From positions 1 through 64,000 of the forward strand of contig AJFK01000165.1 in assembly GCA_000467715.1 (NCBI GenBank): a stretch of 64,000 bases of DNA, given 5' to 3'. The translations under genes were made by a program, and so were the position numbers. The notes below the pieces were generated by a model. It ran no database searches. It was given only the letters and a program-made list of their open reading frames with translations, and was not told where the DNA came from. Position 1 is the stretch's first letter. Each line of letters starts with the position of its first letter. Source of the stretch: Hysterium pulicare CBS 123377 (lineage: Eukaryota; Ascomycota; Dothideomycetes; Hysteriales; Hysteriaceae). Positions 55,801 through 64,000 of the stretch are shown piece after piece.

Positions 55801-57389
55801 TCTGCACCGATTAAGAGGTTATGTTCGCTGCAGTTGAGATAGACACCCTTCGCTTTTCAACGGTCGTGAAAGTGGAGTTATAGAGGCGTCCCCATCGCGT
55901 TGAACATCCTCGCAGCTTGTTCAAAACGCGCTTGCTTCAAATACGTCTCGGATGGGCAGCCCAATGCGAACCTGCTTACGCAGAAGCGAATTGACAGCAC
56001 AGCTTTACTCCCCGTAGCGAGGGCGCTTCGCTGTCTGCAGTATTTGTTTCAGCCTTGTTGGCCGCTGAACAAGCGCTTAGGATAGAAGCCGGAAGTGGCA
56101 TCATCGCCGAGGCGTAAATAGGTCAGTAAATCATGCCCACTTATTCTGGCTCGGGCTCCCTATGATGAGATCTTGGAACTTTGAGATGGGGTGAACTTGG
56201 CGACTTTTCGTTTGAATACGGAACCTTGCCTCATCAGCGTATATAAGCTTAAGCTTAATAACGTAATCTCAAGCTGTCTACACCTTGAGTAGCCTTCATT
56301 TTTTGAATGATGCTAGACACCGCCCCTATTTGATAGCCTCAATTTATTCATTGTTCCTATATCCATTAAGAACTTTGGGGCCAACCACAAAGATGTAGAG
56401 CGTATCACGTGATTTTTTTCTATTGAGCCCTGAGGCTTCTCCTAAGAGAGATGTTTGAATCTACGGTCGCTCTAAAGTTTTAAAGTAGCTAGGAATTATG
56501 CTGGACATATATGTTAACCATGCGAATTTCACAGCTGTGTCTGCATGACGCCACGTGGAGGCTACATAGATCTGCGATGTGGCAACGAATAAGGATGAAG
56601 TAAGTGTGCCAACTCGCAAAATTTCAGTTTCTTCATCAATCATTCGAAAGAGCTTCCTGAGCTGTAATTGAGCCTCAAACCCCACGAGCCGCACTTGTAG
56701 GATGCTTTCCCTGACTAATGACCTCGGGAGGACTGCGAGGGAAGAAGCTCAAGGCTCAGCACTTGTAGTCATCCCGCAGAGCCGCAATTACTCCGCTTCA
56801 GCCTCTGATCTTGCGAGCTAGCAAGCTGCCCAGTAAGGGGCTGGGCGGTGACGTACGCGTCGTCCCGCACTCACCGGTTCATAATAATCCTCCTACGCCT
56901 CCATATCGCGGAATCTTGGAACCTAATGATCGTTGGTCCATTGGCACGTGACCGTTCTATCGCTTCCGTGCTTGGTCACTCGATCAAGCCCAATAAAGTT
57001 TCCCTAATACTCATGAGGACAATGATGCGATGATGTTGGATTTCGATCGCTCGCAAGATATCTCTGAGCTGTAAGAGTAACATTGTTGAGATCAAAATGC
57101 ATTAACGGCTTATCACGTGTCGTCTCATACTTCACCTCAGCACGTGGAGCCTCAAGTTTCTTGCTGTCCGCATACGCCGTTTGAGCTTCGTAATTTACTT
57201 CTAGAGGAGTATGTAAGCCATCGCGTACGTTAAACTTGTCCTGCGTATAGCTTCCTGTTATTGGATGTGCTGGAAAATGAAGTCTAAAATCCAACTATTA
57301 ATGAGACTGTAAGGGTATATCTTCCAATAATAAATGAAATCTCCGGTATCAAAATCTAAACCTTGAGAAGATATTCAAAACTTCCTCCA
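55801..57389. other. Intergenic region
   Basis: About 1.6 kb. A minus-strand frame at 57004-57294 is open without ATG and has a protein-like composition (PLEVNYEAQTAYADSKK), perhaps a stray exon. A second minus frame at 56461-56694 shows nothing recognisable. Several CACGTGA/TCACGTG-type E-box-like words occur (near 56405, 56945 and 57115). Confidence 0.4.
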
Positions 57390-60300
57390 TTAACGCAACT
57401 TCTCCTCTCTCGCCCACTGATCATCCGAATGCCCATGCAACTTCTTCAGATACCTATTAAAATCACTCGCGGTCTTAATAGCCTGTTCCAAATGGTCCCA
57501 TTCAAGCTTCTCCTCATTATACAGCGCTAATTGACGAGCAGTCGTAAGCACATTACGAATCTGCCTCCCATTCATCTCATGGTCCGCCAATTCATCCAAA
57601 TGCCGAGAGAGATCCTCGAAGTCAACATCAGCTTCGTCGGCCTGCATCATATCGAAAAAATTCTGCCAGATTTTGCGACGGGAAATTTTGCTTAGTGCTT
57701 CGTAATGCAGTGCCACTTGGATTCGGGATTTGAACGCTTCGTCGAATGTGCCGACCCGGTTGCTGGTGAGGATGAGGATACCTTCATAGTACTCTAGGGT
57801 TCGGAGAAAGACTGACACCAAGCTGTTACGCTTTAGGTCGGAGAGGGAGCGCTCTTCGAGAAAAACATCTGCTTCATCCAGGAGAAGAACACAGTTCCAG
57901 GTCTTCCCTAACGTCAGGACGCCCTGGAGATAGTTTTCGACGTCTTCCGGCTTGGTACCAATGTCGCCACAAGTTACGCTGTAAAGAGGCATCTCGGCGA
58001 TCTCGGCTACGCTTTCTGCTGTCAACGTTTTTCCTGTCCCGGGTCCTACGAGAAGATGTTAGCAGGCCTCTGCATTATAAAAGAAAGGTGGAACTCACCT
58101 CCGTGAAGCAACATTATAAGGCCATTTCCTTTGCCGGCAATCAAGTCGTCTCTTTTACCAGCCAAGCTCATACCCTTCTCAGCGCCGCGTGCTTGCGTAC
58201 GGACCATTACAAGAGCCTTCACCATTTTTTTTGTTTTCGCTGGTAGAACTAGGCGTTCATACGCATCCTTATTCCAGTCCACCGGTTTAACGTTCTCGAC
58301 GGACATCGAAAACCACTTCTTCTCTTTGAAGCTAAAGCCGTGGATAGCTGCTGGTAACATTAGAAGGTTTGCATCATTTAATTCTACAGCATGCGAAATC
58401 GTATCCGGCCAGCGATCGAAGGGTATCCTGTGGATAGGATGCTGGATGAATGGGGCGGCGTGGGGATGGATTCGCCGGTAAGTTCGGTAATCGATCATGC
58501 AGCGAGACTGAGGTGGATAGTACTGTTCTTTTTGGAAATCCCAATCCTCGTATGCAACGAAACTTTGGTATCGCCAACCCCAATACCTCTTCCCACGGCT
58601 CCGAATATGCTCCACTTCTTCTGGTGTCGAAAATCGAATCGGGTAGGCTTCAAGGCTTCGGATATCGACGACACGGTCAAACGGCCGAGTCACGGATAGT
58701 TGTGTCGACCTCCTAAAAAGCTTTTGTCCGTCATATCCCCATGTCCAGCAGTCCAGTAAGACTGGGGAAGAAGCGGACGGCCAAGTTCGCAATACATGGG
58801 CTACGGGGAAGCCTCCGGATTGAGAAACAATTATGTCATTAGGACGGTACAGCATCTGTATATGTTGATTTCCAACTTTGCCTTGAGATATCTGTCGATC
58901 GAGCTCTTCGTAGATGTGTCCATGGCTCGAGTGGATGTATTGAAGAAGGGCATTAATTTGCCTCTTGACGTTTCCTTGGGCTTTAGACCCGCTTTCACTC
59001 AAGAGAAGTCTATGGTGATAAAAGAATCTGTGTGAATAGTTATCGCTGGTAGGATTGTCGCTGAGCTGATTGTTGACGCTTATTCCCATAGACGTGGAGG
59101 ACCCTAGGTAGGAAGAGTCGGACGGCGCGCATCGAGCGCAGTTATTGATGAGTTTTCGAAGAGGCTCGGAAATAATAGCTATACTCTCTTCGTAACCTCC
59201 GGAGCTAATGCTTCTGCGCGAATGTGCATGAGACCCATTTGAACAACGATAATGTCGAAACACCACGAAGGCCACGTCAGGCTGATCGTGCAACCATCCA
59301 TCAAAGTCTACGATACGTTCTCGTGCCGCAAGATGAGGTCGATGCGATGTGTAATTGGCACTCATTTCTCGTTCATTCGACCAGAATGGAGGATCCTCGG
59401 ACACCATAGCATCATGTGCAGCAGACACGATGGAGTCGCAAATAATTCGATGTAAGATTTGGTAGTTTTTCTGGTGCTTCCTGTTGTTTGAATTTACTGG
59501 TATTGTATTGGTCGTAAGAGACGACGCGAGTTCTCCATTGGTGTTGTATGGAGCGTCCTGTTGCAGCCGATGACCGTCTCGCGGTGATTCCGATAGGGGT
59601 GCGGCCTAAAAAGAACAAAATGTTAGTTATCTTAACCATACATATGCCATTTTAGCGGACACGGCAGATCTATGTGTTACAGCTCCATAATATTGTCCAG
59701 GGGTGGACACTGCCAGGTGGAGCATAAAGTGATGTAGTCGGGAAGACCCCAACCTAACAGTCACAACTGAGCAGATGCTATCCATGTACCACTAGATCAT
59801 CCGTCTGGATTTGAACTGGTCCTTGAACGAGAGAAAGGCTACACAAAACGGAGAAGGAATAAAATAAGAGGACGAGTCATATCACGTGAAAGCACATACC
59901 GTACAGTCGGTCTTAAGGTTCCCGTCAGTATCTGGTCCCGCCAGGTCTCCGCAGACACGGCGTGAAGAATCAGCCTGAGCTGGTGAGTTTTCTGCATGTC
60001 CGTCCTCTTGCGAGACATTTGTGTCTTCGTCGCCGTTTCTTGGACATTTTCGTAGACGTGGGCTAATATCATTTTGACTATCTACGAGCGCTCTTTTCCT
60101 ATCCTTTGAAGAACCCGATGCAGCCATTGAAGGCTGATTTTGTGGCGGTAACGGTGTTCCGGGTTTTGAAGGCGACACAGGTTGCTGAGCTATCGGTCGA
60201 ACTTGTTGTTGCATCATGTTCGGTCGTTGCTTTTGTCGAAGATACGCTTGTTCTGCTTGTTGTTGCTCTCTTTGTCGCTGTACAAATTGCTGCTGTGCCA

Positions 60301-60544
60301 TTTGCTGCGCTTGTCGTTGTTGTTGCTGCTGCATCGCCATCTGTTGTTGCATCGCAATCTGTTGCTGCTGTTGTTGAGACATCGAGGCACCGCTGGGTTG
60401 GGGGCGAAGGGCATTTTTCGTGAGCGATTGCAATGCAGCGGTTTCACGAGCCGATTTTCCTTGCCCTAAATCCTTAGAGATGGTCGAGTGTATCTGGCTA
60501 TTTGTTGAAGCAGCGTAATTGAAGACTATCGACTGCGGATCCAT
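57390..60544 (-). CDS. Large AAA ATPase with Gln-rich N-terminus (DUF7025-AAA type)
   Basis: Model: exons 60544-59900, 59605-58099 and 58045-57390, 935 residues. The 3' half is firm: the 53-base last intron splits the P-loop, and the join gives LLHGGPGTGKTLTAE (Walker A, about 715-725). VLLLDEADVFLEER is Walker B, ILTSNRVGTFDEAFKSRIQ has sensor 1 and the arginine finger, and NGRQIRNVLTTARQLA is the lid. Upstream, the stretch with PFDRVVDIRSLEAYPIRF and CMIDYRTYRRIHP resembles the DUF7025 region that precedes such AAA domains in fungi. The first exon (MDPQSIVFNYAAS, then a long Gln-rich tract) is joined by inference across a 294-base intron of canonical ends and matching phase; it could be a separate gene. 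Cellular role of this fungal family is unknown. Confidence 0.75.
60250..60400 (-). repeat. Gln-codon-rich low-complexity tract
   Basis: CAG/CAA-rich coding sequence giving runs such as QQQQQQIAMQQQMAMQQQQQ in the N-terminus of the AAA protein. This is a typical disordered, possibly prion-like segment and is prone to length change. Confidence 0.8.
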
Positions 60545-60860
60545 TTTTGATTCACCCAATACAGCAACGACTGATCCCGGGATGAAGTAATATATGGAGA
60601 AAGAAGTGCGCGTCTCCGGAAAAGATGTTTGAAGGATGCGATAGATTGAAATGCGCGACAGGTATCCGAGAAGTTCATCGCGAAATAGAGGTTGCGGCAG
60701 GAGGTTGAAGGGGGCTGTGTGCCGAGAGGCAATTGAGGCTATGCGGCAGCGCCCCCAAATATGAGACGTGGCTGGCAGCCTCGGCCAATTTTCATGGACC
60801 TAAAGCCTGCTGCCTGGCATTGCGAGAATCGCATCTTTCGTAGATTCTTATGGGCCAGTT
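60545..60860. other. Divergent promoter (AAA / DUF7708)
   Basis: A 316-base spacer between divergently transcribed genes; both promoters must lie within it. No clear element seen. Confidence 0.5.
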
Positions 60861-62727
60861 ATGAATATTGACGTGTCAAAGTCTAGTACTCATTCTCTTC
60901 AATTGTCCCTTACCCATAGAAAGGAGATTTCGGGGTGGTACTCAGATTGCGATCCGGATGCGTAGGTGGAACACGTCTTACCCCCTCCTTAAACCAGGCT
61001 CTTGATAATAAACTAACGGATATAAACTCGGTGCTAGATCAAATAATATCCTACAAGACGCATACGATGAGGCGAAAGCCTTTTTCTCTTCGGCACTGAC
61101 CGAGGATGAGTACAAACGTGTCTGGCTCGCCGACAAGCACTCAATTGAAGACGTGCGAAGAACCCTTGTGGACGCGCAATCGAGATATGATGCCAAACCG
61201 AGTAGTAAAGCTCGGAAATGGATCAACTCGCTTTCAAATAAGATAATGTACTACGGTGCAGTCTTGGACGTGTTGTCCCAGCATCATCCGGAATACGTTT
61301 CGCTCGCTTGGGGAGCATTTAAATTCCTTTTCGCAGTAAGCAAACCATTGAGCTGAATGAGATGGGAGGGTGAATTCGGCCTTAAAGCCCTATCGTTCAA
61401 TCGAGTTCTTTAAACCAATGCTACCCCACCCTGTCCTCGAAGTTGACAAAGATGTGGGTTTACGGAATAAAAACTGATGTTTTCTTAGGCTGTATTGAAC
61501 CACGAAGAACAAGTCAAGCAATTAGCGAAAACATGCTCGGAAATCGCGGATTTGCTTCCTCGGACAGAACTCACCCTTATCCTCTACCCAACTTCCCAGA
61601 TGCGTCAGGCTGTCGCGCAGCTGTATGCTAGTGTCATCAAATTTCTTCAGCGTGCCTTGAAATGGTACAAGCAAGGGAAACTCGGACATGCATGGACCGC
61701 AATTTCTAAACCCTGGGCCATCAGTTTCAAAGACCATGTCGAAGATATCGGAGCATGTTCAAGAAGGGTCGACCATCTTGCCAGTAGCGCTGCCAAAGCT
61801 GAATTAAGAGATACGCACCTGGAGATCTACGAGATGCGGTCAGAGCTCGGCCAAGCCAGAACGCAAATCCAACAACTCGTGCAGCTGGCCTTTGAGAACA
61901 AGTCAATCCAGAAACAAATCCAGCTTGACGTCTCCAGCTCGAAAGCTACAATCTCTCGCATCGAGCTGAACCAGATCCTTTCTTTGTCCTTCATGTCACA
62001 ACTCCCAACTTCTGGAGAGAGCCTGAGTTATTGCAGATCGATGCGTGAGCGACGGAGACATCGCACTAGATTAGCTCTTCCAGGAACTGATCACCTTCAA
62101 CGTTGGGCCAATGAACCGCACAGCTCTTTCTTATTCACTGAAAGCTGCAACCATCAAGCATCCAATGACTTTCTCATCGACCTGGTTTCGCTGATTCGGG
62201 AAAGCCGGTTTCCTATTATATGGGCTCTGCGCTTCGCTGATTTCTGGGATCGGCCTCTTAGCTGCATCGATGTGCTAAGAATGCTGGTTATTCAGGCACT
62301 GCAGCTCAATCCAGATGCTTTGACAAGCTCACCAAATCCGATTACGCTAACGCATATGCGGGAGGCTGCCAGTGAAGACGATTGGCTAGCTATTCTTGAT
62401 CGAGCTTTATTTGGTATTCCTTGTGTTTATGTGGTATTAGATGCAAATCTACTCGAACATGCGACAGAATATAACCGGACCATGGTGACAAAGGTGCTCG
62501 AGACGTTTGCTGAGAAGATCAGTACAGTGGTGAAAGTATTTGTCCCCGTGATCTCCGTTGATCAGAAACATATTACCTCAAACTGGAATTCGTTGAAGTG
62601 GGAAAGGCTGCAAACAAACGAGGTAGACTTCAAGATGGATAGATCAGGATATTGGCAGACAAGAGCAAGAAGAAGGCGAGTTCTCAACACGGTCGCGCGC
62701 CGAAGAAAAAAGTACGATCAGGGGTAG
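60861..62727 (+). CDS. DUF7708-domain protein with a NACHT-like region lacking a P-loop
   Basis: Exons 60861-60961, 61038-61335 and 61489-62727 (introns 76 and 153 bases) give 545 residues. The first acceptor follows a CTAAC branch point, and the join gives DPDASNNILQDAYDEA. The N-terminal DUF7708 domain is clear: YKRVWL, SSKARKWINSLSNKIMYYG, VLDVLSQHHPEYVSLAWGAFKFLFA, then NHEEQVKQLAKTCSEIADLLPRT, LILYPT and YASVIKFLQRALKWY. A helical coiled-coil stretch (about 225-280) leads to a region with SSFLFTESC, RFPIIWALRF, IDVLRMLVIQAL and PCVYVVLDANLLEH that matches the strand order of a STAND/NACHT core, but the GxxxxGK[ST] motif is absent. The end is strongly basic (RARRRRVLNTVARRRKK). DUF7708 modules cap fungal NLR-like proteins; a sensor or regulatory role is inferred. 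Confidence 0.83.
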
Positions 62728-62881
62728 AGGTGTGACCAAATCGAGGGCCGTTAGAGACTCAAAGGTAAGAGATGTAGAGCTTTCATTTCTCTAGACTTTA
62801 CGTTTCAAGAGATATATTAGCCTAATAGGTCGTTGTTAAGGATGGCGAGACCAGGCACGTTCAGCCATCACGATGAGGTTG
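62728..62881. other. Convergent spacer
   Basis: A 154-base spacer between the DUF7708 gene and the F-box remnant; nothing seen. Confidence 0.4.
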
Positions 62882-63262
62882 TCATCGAAGAAGAAAAGTC
62901 GTGAAAGCAACGTAGCGAGTCTCACATAGTTGTCCTGAAGTTGCGGATATTTCGACCATGAAACCGGGGGTTTGTTTTGAATCTTGAATCTTGTGTTCCC
63001 AGCTTAAGAAAGAATCTGTAATTATGACTTTATGAATAAACCCAGAGGAGTACTCATGTTGTGCAATATCTGTGAGCATCTGGAAGCTGACGGGGGACAG
63101 CATGACCTTGACGGATTCAAAGCACTTTTTTCCGAAAGAGTGCATTGACTTGGATGCAATATCTCGATTCGTAGATCTAAAGTTGATGAGATCGCTGGAT
63201 TGTTCGAGATGATCAGCGATGAGGGATATAACCTCGCCAGGTAAGTCGCAAATGCCAGGCAT
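62882..63262 (-). pseudogene. Truncated F-box protein gene
   Basis: The ATG at 63262 opens 126 residues. Residues 1-35 are a good F-box (MPGICDLPGEVISLIADHL, then SSDLINFRSTNRDIASKS), followed by FGKKCFESVKVMLSPVSFQ and IHKVIIT, which match the start of the same fungal F-box family as the gene at 28493-29895. Members usually run 400 or more residues with a leucine-rich C-terminus. Here the frame ends after about 126 and no downstream exon was found within the spacer before the DUF7708 gene. It is likely a truncated copy, although a short expressed protein cannot be excluded. Confidence 0.5.
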
Positions 63263-63728
63263 GGCTCGCAGGTGGTATTTGTATGGTTTTCGAATAGTTT
63301 CGAATACTTTTCAAGTAAATTTCGAAAGCAGTTGGCGTTGTCGAAGGCGATAAGTTGCGATAAATTAGGAAGAGATGGGGTTTTACTTTGCAGTTGTGGT
63401 AAAGCGCTTTTTATAAGGATCAGTTCAGAGACATCGTGAACCGAGAAGGATTGAGAAGCCCTGCGCTCGTGAATGTGGACCACTCCAAATACGTTATAGT
63501 GTTTGTGCTGCTTTCTGAATCATGTTGAAGACCGAAACTTGCTTTGATGACTTGTACCGAGTCTAGGTCATCTTTTCAGGCGGATAGTAAGTTTGCAGAT
63601 GCCGACACGTCCTCCGAGAAGTACAAATTATTAAACACAGAAAGCCCTTCAACTCAAGGGTAGACAGTAGAAGAATGCTTTTCGTGGATGGCAAAGAACC
63701 GCATGCATCGAGAAGATCTTAAAGCTTC
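63263..63728. other. Intergenic region with an open leucine-rich stretch
   Basis: The minus strand is open from 63483 to 63022 in a different frame from the F-box; its upstream part (ELILIKSALPQLQ, SLPNLSQLIAFDNANC) looks like one leucine-rich repeat pair and could be the tail of another F-box gene. No start or joining exon was found. Confidence 0.3.
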
Positions 63729-63989
63729 CTAGTATGCTCCAATTTCTTTCTTGATCAATCTGATTTCCTCCACAGCAATATTTGCAAACTTAAAATCGAC
63801 GAAAGTCTGGCCATCCCGCTCTCCAAGGAAACTGTGGCTATATCTCTCAATTAGCGTTCGAAGTCCTGTTTCGACCGCGGGACCTGACCATAGTCCACCA
63901 GCATTTTTCATGTCGGGGCTTCCTTCATCGTCAAAGTTTGTAGAAGGTGAATCGAGTACGTATAGGTTGGTCTTCGATAGCCGTGGCAT
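63729..63989 (-). CDS. Partial or small protein at window edge
   Basis: The open frame runs from an ATG at 63989 to a stop at 63729-63731 (86 residues), and its coding region may continue beyond the window. The sequence is soluble and protein-like: LYVLDSPSTNFDDEGSPD, then VETGLRTLIERYSHSFLGER and FKFANIAVEEIRLIKKEIG. Not recognised. It may be the last exon of a gene that starts outside the window. Confidence 0.35.
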   Translation of the reverse strand: MPRLSKTNLYVLDSPSTNFDDEGSPDMKNAGGLWSGPAVETGLRTLIERYSHSFLGERDGQTFVDFKFANIAVEEIRLIKKEIGAY

Positions 63990-64000
63990 TTCAACAAGCG

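Noticed and set aside
57004-57294. 96-codon minus-strand frame upstream (5'-wise downstream) of the AAA gene end
   Set aside because: It opens at TTG with no ATG, and the AAA gene already ends with a normal lid region and stop, so it is not a further exon; kept only as a remark in the intergenic entry.
58131-58716. Plus-strand frames of about 88-116 codons
   Set aside because: Antisense to the DUF7025-like region of the AAA gene, which has the coherent domain match.

Overview
This window is nuclear DNA of a filamentous ascomycete (Pezizomycotina; the gene set would suit a leotiomycete, but the genus cannot be fixed from the sequence). The evidence is short GT-AG introns of about 48-75 bases (a few of 200-315), genes on both strands, and fungus-specific families: HET-domain proteins, GH72 glucanosyltransferase, AA9 LPMO, DUF7708 protein, 2EXR/F-box proteins and monocarboxylate-type MFS transporters. 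I rebuilt exon-intron models by hand; for most multi-exon genes the summed exon length is a multiple of three and the join restores a family motif.

Layout. 1-11.3 kb: an SDR oxidoreductase (+), HMG-CoA synthase (-), a 3.4 kb gene-poor stretch, then two tandem minus-strand genes, an ACC-synthase-like PLP enzyme and an MFS sugar transporter. 11.3-25.7 kb: an orphan gene (-), a coilin-N-like acidic nuclear protein (+), a stand-alone MetE-C-like zinc enzyme (+), a monocarboxylate-type MFS transporter (+), a kelch protein (+) and an AA9 LPMO (-). 26.4-32 kb: an orphan three-exon gene (-) abutting the severed 3' end of a SNF2 helicase gene, an F-box protein with a one-base frame break, and a HET protein. 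32.7-43.2 kb: a GH72 enzyme with a transmembrane tail, a membrane J-domain protein, an 853-residue orphan membrane protein and a 2EXR protein, all on +. 43.3-44.7 kb: a decayed nucleobase permease between two copies of a short repeat. 45.7-51.8 kb: a complete ZNFX1/Hrr1-like RNA helicase. 52-64 kb: an AIG2-like protein, a second HET protein followed upstream by a small multi-pass membrane protein, a large AAA ATPase, a divergent DUF7708/NACHT-like protein and F-box remnants.

How the parts relate. There is no biosynthetic gene cluster. Housekeeping functions (HMG-CoA synthase, J-protein, coilin-like, ZNFX1-like) are mixed with secreted or surface carbohydrate enzymes and nutrient transporters. 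The right half is enriched in fast-evolving families linked in fungi to non-self recognition (two HET proteins, a DUF7708 protein, F-box/2EXR proteins, the orphan membrane protein) and carries pseudogenes and a repeat family whose copies differ mostly by transitions, as expected of accessory fungal DNA exposed to RIP-like mutation. The best candidates for something undescribed are the HET plus small-membrane-protein tandem (53.2-55.8 kb), the divergent AAA/DUF7708 pair (57.4-62.7 kb) and the 853-residue membrane protein (38.1-41.0 kb). No rRNA, convincing tRNA, CRISPR array or intact transposon was seen.
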